Shown: positions 12,217 to 23,450, numbered from the stretch's first letter. The stretch is 64,000 nucleotides of DNA from Sycobia sp. Sy_11 (GCA_018907035.1 JACCIC010000014.1:5524501-5588500), one strand, 5' to 3'. Notes: a model not told the origin generated them from the letters alone. Numbers and translations are program-made.

Positions 12217-12235
12217 CAGAGAGAGAGAGAGAGAC
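12160..12235. repeat. Compound (TA)n-(GA)n microsatellite
   Basis: About twenty-eight TA units to 12215, then a short spacer and about eight GA units. Confidence 0.96.
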
Positions 12236-12288
12236 TGCTGGTGCGATTCGTTGCGTTTCTACTAATACCAGTGGAAGGCAGAAGAAGA

Positions 12289-12289
<1 letters not shown>

Positions 12290-12352
<63 letters not shown>
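12290..12352. repeat. Compound (GATA)n(GA)n microsatellite
   Basis: Four GATA units lead into about twenty-three GA units. Confidence 0.96.
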
Positions 12353-12356
<4 letters not shown>

Positions 12357-12412
12357 TGAGAAGGGCAGAAGGGAGCGTGCTTAGGGGCAGAACAAAATCC
12401 AAAAAGGAGAAA

Positions 12413-12432
12413 GAGAGAGAGAGAGAGAGAGA
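12413..12432. repeat. (GA)n microsatellite
   Basis: Ten GA units. Confidence 0.93.
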
Positions 12433-12720
12433 ACAGGCGAAAGTAGCGTAAATAAAGCCAACTGCCACGCGAGAGTTGAGCCAGAGGTGGTTTCAGATGA
12501 GCGCCAGGGGTGAGATTGGGGTAGAAAGAGATAGATAGAGGGAGAGAGAGGCTCTGTTTGCCGTCTGGCCGGAGTTACAAATACGGAAGGATTTCGAGGC
12601 AAATATGGCCTTTTGTGGACGGCCGGGGTAAGAGGGAAGGAGAAGAATTTAATATTTTAACAACGAAGAAATACGCAGGGAGGGTGGAAAGGATGCAGCG
12701 CGCCGAAGGAGAACTAAAAC

Positions 12721-12753
<33 letters not shown>

Positions 12754-12758
12754 TGTGT
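12721..12758. repeat. (TG)n microsatellite
   Basis: About nineteen TG units with one TA interruption. Confidence 0.96.
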
Positions 12759-12938
12759 AAGGATAATACGAGCCCGATTAGTCCGCTATACGGAGGCTTA
12801 GACTTATATGATTCACAGCATATATATACATACGTATATCGCTTACCAATCTCTTCTTGGACCTGATGCGTGCGCAATGTCGTTTTATAAGCTGCTAGCT
12901 CAAAATACCATTTGTCTTCATGTGCACCGCGCATACTA

Positions 12939-13166
12939 GCAAAGAAAACGTCCACCGTGCCTCGTGTCTACGAGGGCGCCACTGCAGCAACATAAAAATG
13001 GCTGCCGTGGACGTTTTGATAGTACAGAGATTTAATGGAATGAACTTATTTTTTTTAATTAAAAACTAGGTGTTTGTAGTTAAAATATTTATTGAATTGT
13101 TTTACTATATTTTTGATAATCTGATAAAATATGAAAAAACAGAATAAATGTGATATAATTGTTTTC
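12939..13166 (+). repeat. Dispersed ~220 bp repeat, copy A
   Basis: Aligns along its length, at roughly 70% identity by eye, to the reverse complement of 17957-18174. Shared landmarks in order are GCAAAGAAAAC, TCCACC, TCTAC, AGGGC, CACTG, AAAAATGGC, ACGTT, ATAGTAC, TTTTTTTT and TAAAATATTTATT. In this copy an ATG at 12998 opens a 23-codon frame (MAAVDVLIVQRF...) with stop at 13067-13069; the second copy also has the ATG (MAVMNVKIV). A perfect 11 bp inverted repeat (12945-12955 with 13007-13017) and a small CTCGT/ACGAG hairpin lie inside. It may be a transposable-element fragment or a duplicated promoter/first exon. Confidence 0.7.
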
Positions 13167-13543
13167 TTTACGTTTTAATTGAAAACAAAATGTAAAAAAA
13201 AAATGAAATTAAATAAAAATAATTTGTTAAATAGATTTATTTCTCTTATTCATTATTATACATGTATGATGTTTAGAAAAATAACTATTATTACAACCGC
13301 TAAGAACTGTTTTTTTATCGCATTTAATTTTTATTACTTTGTTCCACTCTTGATGATGGTTTATCCTTTGAATATAAAAAAAATTTCAGCAGCTTCAAGT
13401 ACAAACATACAATGACAACGTAAAATAATTATAAGTATTTCTATAAAAATATGAAATTCTTTACAGGAGTATTCCCATGTAAAACCATATCAATGATGTG
13501 GAGATCCAGATGACAGAAGTCCAGAATGCTTTTTTAAAAACAT
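13167..13543. other. AT-rich non-coding stretch
   Basis: Nothing recognised. Low-complexity Lys/Asn-rich frames here reflect AT content. Confidence 0.6.
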
Positions 13544-13596
13544 CTATTGGTCTCACAGTCCAATTGAATTATTTAATTGGACTGTTAAACCAATAG
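13544..13596. repeat. Long inverted repeat (hairpin) overlapping dispersed repeat copy 2
   Basis: Arms CTATTGGT (13544-13551) with ACCAATAG (13589-13596), and CAGTCCAATT (13556-13565) with AATTGGACTG (13575-13584), pair perfectly around a 9-base loop. One 4x4 internal loop separates them. This is an 18-bp stem in DNA or RNA. The right arm lies inside the 54 bp dispersed repeat, so it could be a transposon end or MITE-like stem. It is short for a microRNA precursor. Confidence 0.85.
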
Positions 13597-13632
13597 AAAT
13601 ATTTATTAATTTATCTAAAAACAGTCGACATA
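13579..13632 (+). repeat. Dispersed 54 bp repeat, copy 2
   Basis: Second copy of the repeat at 10582-10635, same orientation and same length. Nine mismatches were counted by eye. Confidence 0.75.
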
Positions 13633-15745
13633 AACACAATTAAACATTGAAAAAAATATATTGTCCGATATGAAGTAAATATTTACTTGTACAAAACAAA
13701 AAAATATTTACTTGATAATAGATATTTTTTTCTCAGTAAAGTATAATACTTCTTATTCTTGACTGTGATGTACTTCAGTAATTTTTAGTTTCTTTTTTTT
13801 TTGGTTTCGTTAAGAAATATTTAAAGAATTCCAAAAGTTTACTAATTTAAGCAATGGTTTCGCGAATTTCGGCCGAGCCCATAGCTCCCAATTCTTTGTT
13901 CCTCATCTCCGCCGCAAGTATCGCATATTATATTTAATTTATTTATCGCATATCATATTATATAACCATTGCATTAAGTGTGAACAAAATTTCAGATCGA
14001 GTGTATTAAGATTTAATTGAAATCACTAATAATGACCGAATAATGGTTAATTACCGACTCATAAATGATAGGCTCGAATGGATGGGCTGCTATCGCATAA
14101 GTTTACCTGCTTATACCTTCAAGCCAAAGATTTTCTTTTTCTTTTTATTTCCAACGCGATAATCCCTTTAGTCGAAAACGTTCGTTTTTATGTTTTTAAA
14201 TTATTTTTCTGTATAAAAATGAAAAAGATTAAATTGAGAATGAGAATTAAGATAAATAATTGTCCAGCCTAGTAAGATAGTAATACGAGAGTGAAAACAA
14301 TTGTATTATGTTCGAATGAAAAATTTTATGGATTAATCAACTAATATTGACAAAAATTTTGGCGTTCCTAATTAAGGTTCCTAATCTCACCTAAGCGAAC
14401 ATCCCCGACGATAGCCCCTATTTTAGATTTTTCAAACGATTAATTGAACATGAATAATAATGAAAATAAAATTTTTTTTTACCGACAATGCATTACAGCT
14501 TAAGAAAGATGCAAATATAATAATTTTTATAGTGAAATACTATGCATAAAAACTTACACTTATTGTGAAGCGTGTTTCTTTAGTCGATAAAAGAAAACCC
14601 CTCGTAATCATTATAACATCCATATCTCATTGATACTGCTTTATAACTCATCTTTCATGGTCTAATTAGTTACAGATTTCGTAGTTTCATCAGAACCTCG
14701 AGCAATTAAATAACTTTTGCATTTAAATATTTTTTATTCTGTCTTATTTTATATAAATGTTCTTTTACGTTTTAAGAATTATTATAGGAAGAATCGTCTT
14801 TTTTATATTTACACTTTTATGTGAAGATCGAACGTTTGACAATATTAATTTCAATATTCTGAATTTTTCGTGCACACTGTAATTTTACTCTTCGTCTACA
14901 CTCTGTGCACAATGTTACATACAATATATAACTGAATACATATTGTCATTGAAGCTATCGCGTCAGCCAATGACTGATTTTAACATTTATTTCAAGTGCA
15001 GCCTTTAATGATTTTCTCTAACATTTTTGTGGGCTGTTTTATGATATTTTACGATCAACTGTATAACAAAAACAAAAAAAAAACCTATTAATAATTTGCA
15101 ATGAACTTGAAATTATTTGATTTATTATTTTATTTTATTTCAGTGAACTGGAACTACATTTTGTTCATACATTGTCAAAAAGAAACCAATTACGTCAATC
15201 TTTCCAAATAAAGGAGAAAAAGGTACTGAAGAAAAATCTTGAATTGTAGTTAATAGATTAATTCAAATTCTTCTACTTTTTCTATTATATGATAAAATTT
15301 TCTTAATTGAAGTCCAGTCGTCCCTATAAATCGTGCCAGTGAATTAATTGAAATCAATTATATAATTACCGCCTGTTATTTCGTCTTATTTCAAATCAAT
15401 ATTAAATTTACCGCGCAACATTTGGCACGCCGGCAAAATAAAGCTACAGCTGGAATTTCGCGAAATTATTCTACGAATTATCCGATAATTCACCTTTTTA
15501 TCCGATATCTTCGGTTCATCAAAGCGAGACAATGCCCATCTATCGCGGCGGCCTTCATTATTTATCAGAACGAAATTAGTGATATATTAAATTATCCCCC
15601 TAAATAATGACCGACCCTCTCTTTTCTTATAATTAATTCATCGACGGCGCTCGGTTATAATTTAATACACCATCCTTATATTACAGAATTACAGATTTAT
15701 GCATATATATATCTACGTCTGGCGCAAAATTATTCCCGCCTCCCC
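13633..15745. other. AT-rich quiet block, no gene recognised
   Basis: About 2.1 kb of AT-rich DNA without arrays. I saw no exon-like frame with splice context and no structured RNA signature. Confidence 0.55.
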
Positions 15746-15767
15746 GCCATCCCATCCCATCCCATCC
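15746..15767. repeat. (CATCC)n pentanucleotide repeat
   Basis: About four CATCC units at the start of a pyrimidine-rich domain. Confidence 0.93.
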
Positions 15768-15853
15768 TCTCTCGCCCTCCCATCCAATCCATCTCTCTCC
15801 TCTCCACTCCTCTCTCTCTCTCTCTCTCTATCTCTTTATCTCTCTCTCTATCT

Positions 15854-15903
<50 letters not shown>

Positions 15904-15915
15904 ATCTCTCTCTCT
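15768..15915. repeat. Imperfect (CT)n domain with CTAT/CTTT variants
   Basis: About 150 bp of almost pure pyrimidine with CTAT and TTCT interruptions. It is older-looking than the perfect arrays elsewhere. Confidence 0.95.
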
Positions 15916-16373
15916 ATATATGTATATATTTTTAAAATCAAGCATTAATCAGAATATGGTTCGATGCTGGTGTATAAGAGGGAAAAGAACAGGGAAAGAA
16001 AGATACAGAGAGAGATAGAGAGAAGTGCTTTAAAAAAAAGTATATGAACGCAGAGGGTGCACGGTCCGCGCGCCAAAGGCGGAAGTGGAATATTCGATGG
16101 GCATAAATTTTTCAATATCGCAGCGGGTGCTCGGCGTTATACACTTACGCTCTCTTTGTAATCTCGCGTTCTCTCTCTGTTTCTCTGCCTCTCTGGCTGT
16201 GTCTCTCTCTCTCTCACTCTTTCTCTCTCTTTCTCTCTATCTATCTATAACTGGAAAATATTATGCTCCTTTACCTCTGCTCTCTAATGGAAAGGAATCG
16301 AAATGCTCGATTGGGAGGAAAAATTCAATTGCGCAGAGCGACGATTTTTTTCTTTTATGTATATCTCTCTATA

Positions 16374-16375
<2 letters not shown>
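15916..16375. other. Mixed non-coding sequence with (CT)n patch
   Basis: A second imperfect CT patch lies at about 16160-16250, ending in CTAT units. No gene was found. Confidence 0.6.

Positions 16376-16419
<44 letters not shown>
16376..16419. repeat. (TA)n microsatellite, about 21 units
   Basis: Perfect TA array. Confidence 0.97.
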
Positions 16420-16423
<4 letters not shown>

Positions 16424-16554
16424 TTTATAGATACGCTGGGTTGGTGTATGATATAATTGAATCTATACGGCGAATGAAAAATACAGTTGAAATAGGTTCT
16501 ATAGCATTTTTAAATGCATTATTGTATACATAGAGCAAATATAATATTATTCTA

Positions 16555-16593
16555 TACACACACACACACACACACACACATACACACACACAC
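16555..16593. repeat. (CA)n microsatellite
   Basis: About eighteen CA units with one TA interruption. Confidence 0.96.
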
Positions 16594-17029
16594 CACCTAC
16601 ACACAAATATGTAATAATTGTAATAGTACGGGTGATGAGGGTTCCGTTAAAAATTTTTTTCAATTAAAAATTATTCGTTTTGTTTTTTTTTTAATAATAT
16701 TTAAAAAATTCTTGGTCTGAAATGATCTTTGAATCTAAGAATATTTTCACTCAGAATCATTACCTGGTGTATTAAAATAAATCTTGGAACGATTCACGAA
16801 TTCATCAATATATTCATTCTGCGTAAATCGAAATCTTACTAGACTGATATACTTAAAATTCGAGCCCTAGGTTACAAAATGACGTATCCAGTGACCAAGT
16901 ACGTATACTTCTATATATTTTCACGTACACATCAAGCGATCAGTTCCACTCCAATATCCGTATACAATCAAGTTGTTCACATGTGTATACGTCCTCGCTA
17001 TAAAATATCATTTTTATACATATACACAC

Positions 17030-17031
<2 letters not shown>
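16594..17031. other. AT-rich non-coding stretch
   Basis: Nothing recognised. Confidence 0.55.
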
Positions 17032-17076
<45 letters not shown>

Positions 17077-17079
17077 ATA
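17032..17079. repeat. (TA)n microsatellite with one phase shift
   Basis: TA units with a single TTA phase break near 17066. Confidence 0.96.
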
Positions 17080-17393
17080 CATCCCGTCAATCTTCCAACG
17101 ACGCACACTACAGCAGAATGTTGTACATAAAGCTTCCGAGCTCCCTCTTGCTCTCGCATCAACGCGACCCCCATCCCTCCCCCGCTGCCGCCACCGCCGC
17201 ATCCGTCCAACCCTCGCACTCCGTACACGCACCTAGGTCCGCGCTACCGCGCCGCGCTGAAATATTTAGAAACATCCGCGCAGGCGTTCGCAGACCTCGG
17301 TTACCCGCTTCCGATGAATAATGAAGGCTCGCGTGTGCGGTCTTCGCGGCAACGGGAGCCTCGGGCGTACGGGGAATGAGAGGAAGAGGAAGT

Positions 17394-17398
<5 letters not shown>
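17080..17398. other. CpG-containing GC-rich stretch
   Basis: GC-rich sequence between two arrays with CCGC/CCACC-type repeats. No gene is supported. Confidence 0.5.

Positions 17399-17448
<50 letters not shown>
17399..17448. repeat. (GA)n microsatellite, about 25 units
   Basis: Perfect GA array. Confidence 0.97.
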
Positions 17449-17451
<3 letters not shown>

Positions 17452-17754
17452 CGCGCGTCGTTCGTAAATATGCGCGTCAAAGGGGCGATGGGGAAGGCCA
17501 CGGGTTGAACAGCCCCACGAACCTTTAGAGGGACCCAAGCCCTGTTCTATTGTATTGATACACTGAAATAATTATATCGATCATTGAGTAAATATTTTCT
17601 TTCTTTTGTCAAGTCAAGAAATCCGGTTTCTTAAGGTGGTGGCTCCTAAAAAAAAAAACGAAAAAGAAAAACGAGTGATATTGATACGCGTATATGATAC
17701 GCGTTGATTGTATATGATTTACGAGATACTAGCGGCGGAGAAGAGAACTAAAAA

Positions 17755-17804
17755 ATGGTGGACAGCGGGGTTACAGAAGAACGCAAAAAAAATTGGTTAG
17801 ATGA
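17755..17804 (+). CDS. Candidate first coding exon, product not recognised
   Basis: An ATG with an A-rich upstream context opens a frame reading MVDSGVTEERKKNWLD, then a donor-like GTAAAA begins at 17805; unspliced, the frame ends at TAA 17806-17808. The sequence 5' of the ATG carries CTAGCGGCGGAG and a tandem pair of GATACGCG words (17683-17703). The frame is hydrophilic and mixed, as expected of a real N-terminus. I do not recognise it and found no matching second exon. It lies about 150 bp beyond the end of dispersed repeat copy B. Confidence 0.22.
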
Positions 17805-17956
17805 GTAAAATGTTGCAGTACTTTTAAAATTTATTGAAAAAAAAACTTAAAACTATCGAAGTATATCAAAGGGAAACATAAGAAGTGTCATAGTAGATTT
17901 ACGACTGTAAAAAAAGTATCCTAAAATTTTCTACACATCATCGAAAGAGTTGCTGT

Positions 17957-18174
17957 AAAAACTATTATATTACATTGATTCTATGTTTTTATATACTATG
18001 GGGTTATATAATGTAGTACAACATTTAAATAAATATTTTATGTATAAACGCTTATTTTTAATAAAAAAAATGAGTTTAGCCGATATTATACTCCGTACTA
18101 TTTTAACGTTCATGACTGCCATTTTTGCTTCGATACAGTGTTGCCCTGGTAGATGTGGTGGATGTTTTCTTTGC
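17957..18174 (-). repeat. Dispersed ~220 bp repeat, copy B
   Basis: Reverse-complement partner of 12939-13166. Read on the minus strand it starts GCAAAGAAAACATCCACC, contains AGGGCAACACTG and AAAAATGGCAG, and ends in an AT-rich tail. Minus-strand ATG is at 18122-18120. The 89-residue plus-strand frame over this region (17983-18252) is antisense to the repeat and is not a supported gene. AGGGCAACACTG resembles the fly core-promoter Motif 1 (YGGTCACACTR), but the match is incomplete. Confidence 0.7.
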
Positions 18175-18547
18175 CAACAAAATATTGATTTCTTATTTTT
18201 TTCTTATCAATTCGCTCGTTTTAACGCTTTAATTCCAACTTATTTACTATAACACAGGCACAGCTCCCATCTAATCTCATGTTCAAGGACAGATTGAAAA
18301 ACTTTCCTTTTTTACCTGGCAACTAGCATATTAAACAATTAAAATATTTTTATCAAAATTTAACAGGGAATAATGGCTAATTTTCCTACCGTCTGATACT
18401 TTTTCAATGTAATTAATACGATTAGAATTAAGAACATATTTACTCAGTACAAAAATAGCTTACTTAAATGACCCGAATTCATCGTAAATCTAGTGAGATT
18501 TCTTAAAATTGATTGAAATAAGGCACGACACTGTTTAAACTTTAAAG
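18175..18547. other. AT-rich non-coding stretch
   Basis: Nothing recognised. Confidence 0.55.
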
Positions 18548-19012
18548 CGTTCGAACGGTTCGAGCCGATCGATTAATTCGAATTTTTCAATAGGTCCAGC
18601 TAATTGAACCGTTCGAGTTGTGTATAATACTCAACTTTTTTAGTTGATCGAAAAATTCGAACTGTTCGAGAACATGAAAAAGTTCCTAGAACTAGTTAGT
18701 GCATGCTTGTTCGACAGCTCCAATGTTTGAACAACTCGAATCATTCCATCAACTCCTACAGCTGAAACGTTCCAACGTGTTCAACTGTTTCAACTAACTG
18801 GAACAGTTCTATAAGCTTGCACGATTGCTGAGCAATTGGCATGTTCGAATAACTGTATCATCATCGAACGCTCCAACTTCTAGAACAGCCGAATTATTCG
18901 ATTATCTCAAGCTCATCGACTGATACGAAGATTGTGGCTCGACGCAAAGCTTCCAAGTTCATCAAACGTTAAAAACGATCGTTAAAATTGACATTAATTC
19001 GAACAAACGTTC
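18548..19012. repeat. Cryptically repetitive region built from GTTCGAA-type words
   Basis: At least ten near-copies of (G/A)TTCGA(A/G/C) occur within 465 bp, on both strands, together with AACTGTT/AACAGTT, TCCAAC and CAACT words (for example CGTTCGAACGGTTCGAG at 18548, ATTCGAACTGTTCGAG at 18654). No fixed period is obvious, so this is scrambled or very old tandem DNA rather than a clean satellite. The self-complementary TTCGAA core means it could also be a cluster of sites for one DNA-binding protein. Confidence 0.7.
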
Positions 19013-19685
19013 TTATCCATAAAAACGAAAAATAGAAACATTTGGATAGAATTGAGAAAGAAAGTTTCAAAAATTAAAGATCAAATAAATCAAGATTATA
19101 TTATACATAATGAATTCATAAAAGGTGTATAGTTGAAAGGCAGTTGAGCGCTACATCGGCGATTTTATAACCCCATTAGATTTTCTATAACCCAAGTATA
19201 ATAATAACGCCCATTCCGGACGATCAGATCTCGCCCGAAGTGCGAATCTCGCCGATTCCGCGCCGTGCGAGTAATCCATTGTTCCCCGGAATTCTTCTTA
19301 ACGAGCACACAGCTAGCCCGGCCATCGATCAACGACGATCTCACATCCCCCACCCGCCCATCCTAAACACAGGATCGGACTTGCAAAGTCGCACGCGATC
19401 GCTTTTTAATGATACGATGATATTTAACGCTTCCGTGAATGGAACGCATATATACAGATATACATGCGCACCGTATGACTATCTATAAGATCCGAGATTA
19501 CGTCCATGCCATGTCGCAGATAATCATCTTGTCGGTGGGCAATAAACCATCTTTCCTCTATATACTCTGATTATCTCAGAAAATCGTAAATCAACGTTTT
19601 ACGCCAGTGGTGCCGTAGATACTCATCGATGCCGGGTGTCCTTATTATTTTTCTTACTACCTCTCATTTTTATCCTCGTTTCTCA

Positions 19686-19688
<3 letters not shown>
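19013..19688. other. Transition from AT-rich to moderately GC-rich DNA, no gene recognised
   Basis: Mixed unique sequence. The open frame at 19240-19488 lacks splice context and a recognisable product. Confidence 0.5.

Positions 19689-19721
<33 letters not shown>
19689..19721. repeat. (CT)n microsatellite
   Basis: About sixteen CT units. Confidence 0.96.
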
Positions 19722-19722
<1 letters not shown>

Positions 19723-19903
19723 AAGACACATAGCATACACAGACACACACGATCCCATAATGATTTTAGTGAATCGTCACCATTCCTCCGAATTTCTCCA
19801 CCCCCCCCCTCTAAAGTAAAAGGAGAAATAGTCTCAAGAATGAAAAAGACCGTGCCGGACAAGAGTAAATCGATGCGACGAAAAAAGGTGCGACATGAAT
19901 GTG

Positions 19904-19908
19904 GAGAA

Positions 19909-19980
<72 letters not shown>

Positions 19981-19981
19981 A
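19904..19981. repeat. (GA)n microsatellite with AAG interruptions
   Basis: About 78 bp of GA with a single AAG break near 19961. Confidence 0.96.
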
Positions 19982-20185
19982 AAGAAAAGAAGAAGATCGG
20001 GAGAAACGAGCCGGGAGAATATTGCCGGAATTCGATGCCGCGTAATGTTCGCACATCCCTGGTATAGATGTGTAGGAGATGGAGCGGCGCGGAAGAGCTT
20101 CTATAAACAATCTGTCGAGGTAGCTTTATCCTTGTGCACGTACATATATACTTTTATACGTGCGCGTGTAAAACTGAGTCGTTGT

Positions 20186-20187
<2 letters not shown>

Positions 20188-20266
<79 letters not shown>

Positions 20267-20278
20267 GTGTGTGTGTGT
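20188..20278. repeat. Compound (TA)n with ACATA breaks, ending in (TG)n
   Basis: About twenty-two TA units, then ACATATA-interrupted TA, then six TG units. Confidence 0.96.
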
Positions 20279-20330
20279 AGATATTCCCTAGCGCGACATA
20301 CACCCGTGCGCGCGCGAGCCAGGCGCTCCA

Positions 20331-20350
20331 GCGAGCGAGCGAGCGAGCGA
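20331..20350. repeat. (GCGA)n tetranucleotide repeat
   Basis: Five GCGA units in a CpG-rich context. Confidence 0.94.
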
Positions 20351-20857
20351 ACTATACGAGGGCAAACTCGCCCAGCTCTCCCGACGCCCACCTCGGTGTG
20401 AAAGGCACTGTCGTAAAACCGCACACTTAATTTGCCTTGCAAAATTCATCCCCCTTTTACCCCACTACCCCTCGGCGAAGCCGCTACGCTTCTCTTTCCC
20501 GCTCGTTTACGGTCCCCGGCGAATTCGAGCGCGCGCGCGCGAGACTTGAATCAAGAACGAGACTCCCGCCCCCTCGCTCGTTCTCCCGCTCCTCCTACCC
20601 CCCTTCCCAAGCCACCGGTTGGTCCGTCTCTTACCGCTAGGGCGGATAGGGTGCGGGAGAAGAGCGAGAAGAAAAGTGTGCTTAAAATATTAACGCCGTA
20701 GGCGTGCGCTCGCGCTCGGTGCTGGATGAGGAGAAGGATGCAGGGCGCCGGTGTATGTATAGGGTGCGCGGGTGGCGCGCGCGGGCGAGGGTCCCTCCTT
20801 TGTTATGTACGCCTTCGCCCGCCCCCTACGCCCCGCTTCACCACCGTCGCGGCTGAA

Positions 20858-20895
<38 letters not shown>

Positions 20896-21207
20896 CGAGA
20901 AGCTGGGCAAACAAGCTGCCGCGCGAAATAATATATGAAATATGCACCCGGAAAGAGGAAACGAGATAGAGAATTTGAGAGAGTGAGAGAGTGTGATAGA
21001 TAAAAAGAGAGAGGGCGAGAGGAGATGGTGAATGGGGGAATGGAAAAGAGGAGAGGAAAGAACTTGTTTCACAGAATTTTCTCCCGCAAAAGTTTTCCAC
21101 GAGTAACAGCGCGCTTTACACTCCCATCCAGCCTCCCCCCATGCTCTCTTCGACCCCGAGGCAGTACCGTGTAAACCGCAAGCAAACTAGCTTCAAGAGA
21201 AAGATAA

Positions 21208-21238
<31 letters not shown>

Positions 21239-22030
21239 GAGTAGGGGTGGAAGAACGCGAGTAAAAGTACTACCGCCGATGCCGGGGCGCTAATGAAAAA
21301 CCTTGAATTTTCCATGAAGGAATTACGCGCTCTCCTCGTATGTATACTTAAGCCCGCGGCCAATTTTCTCTCTTTCTCCCTTTTGCGCTCCATTTTGAAT
21401 CCACGCATTTTCCCTCTCTTCCAGCTTCTATCTCTCTCTCCACTTCTCCTTCCCTATGTTTTTCGCCTTGCTTTTCCGCGGCTTCTCCTTTTTGCCACGA
21501 GTCAGCTGCTTTTATTGGGCTCCCTTACGAGCAGTGCCGCGAGCCGCTAACCGACTGCACCAGCGTGGGCTTTATTATATTCCGTCGTTGAAGGCAAAGA
21601 TAAAGAGAAAGAGAGAGAGCGATATATATGCGCTCCCTCTTTTCCGCAGCCCGCGCTAAAAGAGGATTTCTTCCTGGTTCGCGTCGTCGCTCGGTATGAA
21701 AGGAAGCCCGCGACGCGCACCGGCGAAAGAGAACGAGAGAACGGGTGAGAGAGACGGAAGGAGCTTTTGTGCTTTTACGCGGCCACCGCTCGCTGTGTAC
21801 ACGGGCGACGAGAATATTTCACTTCGCGAACCGGCTTCACCTCCCTCCCACCCTTACTCGGAGTTTCTCCAGTAGCGGTTCATTTTTATGCAAGGCGAAG
21901 AAGGGAGGGTCGACTTTTATGTTTCAGCCGCATCGTCCGAGAAAAGCCGCGAATTACAAAATTAAAATTTCCGCTTTGAATAGCGTTAAGGGTAGGGGTG
22001 TTACGTTCTTTTTATCTTGCCTTTACTAGC
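20351..22030. other. CpG-rich block with small (GA)n arrays, no gene recognised
   Basis: GC-rich, with an alternating CG run at 20527-20541 and (GA)n arrays at 20861-20894 and 21208-21234. Open frames are unremarkable Arg/Ser/Pro-rich readings of CpG-rich DNA. Promoter or enhancer activity is plausible but unproven. Confidence 0.55.
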
Positions 22031-22663
22031 CCAGAACTCTTTTGTGCTCAGGATTTTTTGTTCGGATTGCATTAAGGATCGTCTCTGAGTTTATACTGGA
22101 ATGCTAGAATTTGTTTCTTGATTCGAACGTCTCGATTGCAGAGATGAAAGATTTTGATAAATCAACATCAATAAAACAGTTTTTAAACGAGCTTCTTGTG
22201 ACTAATAATTTACAGGATTTCTTAGTGTTTTAATAGAGTAAACGTTTTGATTAATAAACTTCTTCAGCTTCTTTAATTGCCAACATTGACATTAGCATTA
22301 TTATTGAAAGAAGAAATATTAATCTAACGTATACGAAACTTTAAGAGACTGTGATTGTTGGCAATATAATTTTTTCCTGATAAATTTTTTCAAATATTTT
22401 TTCAAAAATTAATTAAGTGTGAATACATTCCCAGATTCTTTCTCATTAATCGGCGAAACTTTGCTTTTGAAATTAAACAATAATACCTGGATAATCTGCG
22501 TCACGCCTTTATCCGACAGTAATAAGAAAATCGATTTCCAAATTGACAACCACACGCACCTATGTACGCGCATACACATTTACTTGCATATCTCTCATCT
22601 CTTCCGCCCGCGTGTGCGCGCACGTCGCTTGGTTGGACAATTCACGGCAAGCTAAGAGTCCCT

Positions 22664-22664
<1 letters not shown>
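22031..22664. other. AT-rich non-coding stretch
   Basis: Nothing recognised. Confidence 0.55.

Positions 22665-22734
<70 letters not shown>
22665..22734. repeat. Compound (TA)n(GA)n microsatellite ending in G7
   Basis: About eighteen TA units pass directly into fourteen GA units and a short G run. Confidence 0.96.
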
Positions 22735-22995
22735 AAGAAAGAATAAAAAAGAGAAAAAGAGTCTCCTTTCTCCTCGCCGAACCGACAAGATTTTCGCGGT
22801 TTGCCGCCGTCCCTGTTCGCGCGAGCTCTTCTCCCCCTCTCCCTAGCCATCCCGCGCCATAAAGCCGAGATTGACGAGGGATAATTAAGTTGAGATCGGG
22901 CTGTATAGCCGAGAGCTCCGGGGATTTTTCGCGTCGGGTTAAGTAGCTTTTTACGAGGGCCGCGGCGGCGCAGCGATCGATCGATCTGTCGAGAA

Positions 22996-22997
<2 letters not shown>
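22735..22997. other. CpG-rich non-coding stretch
   Basis: GC-rich linker between arrays. A CGATCGATCGATC iteration occurs at 22975-22987. Confidence 0.55.

Positions 22998-23030
<33 letters not shown>
22998..23030. repeat. (GA)n microsatellite
   Basis: About sixteen GA units. Confidence 0.96.
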
Positions 23031-23033
<3 letters not shown>

Positions 23034-23062
23034 TGAAAAGGAACACTCGACCCAGCCGCACC

Positions 23063-23098
<36 letters not shown>

Positions 23099-23103
23099 AT
23101 CTC

Positions 23104-23161
<58 letters not shown>

Positions 23162-23176
23162 TATGTGTGTGTGTGT
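23063..23176. repeat. Compound (TA)n-(CT)n-(TG)n microsatellite
   Basis: TA array to 23099, CT array 23101-23158 with one GT break, then a short TG array. Three dinucleotide classes lie back to back within 115 bp. Confidence 0.96.
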
Positions 23177-23449
23177 ACTATACGGCCTTTGTGGGGCTTT
23201 TCCGTGAAAGGGGGCGGACTGGGAGGGCGGACAAGTAAAACGATTGGCGCGAACGGGTTATTGAATCGGGCTCAGCGATGAGAGGGCAGTCCAAGAGAGG
23301 GGGAGGGGCGCACTCTATACGCTCCGGCTAAAAAGAGTTGAGTGTCGGTCGAATTTCGATTTTAAGATCAAAGGCTTTGAAGGGGAAGAGATCAGCAGTG
23401 CGGCGGGCAACTTGAATTTATTAATAATTTAATATGGTTATTATTATAC

Positions 23450-23450
<1 letters not shown>
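23177..23450. other. GC-rich to AT-rich transition
   Basis: Nothing recognised. Confidence 0.55.

Larger units (their letters stand above)
11319..12938. other. GC-rich microsatellite-dense block, no gene recognised
   Basis: Contains the TA, GA, GATA and TG arrays listed separately and a G11 run at 11843-11853. Open frames are short or repeat-derived. Confidence 0.6.

Noticed and set aside
17983..18252. 89-residue plus-strand frame with a cysteine cluster
   Set aside because: It is antisense to dispersed repeat copy B; the alignable strand is the minus strand.
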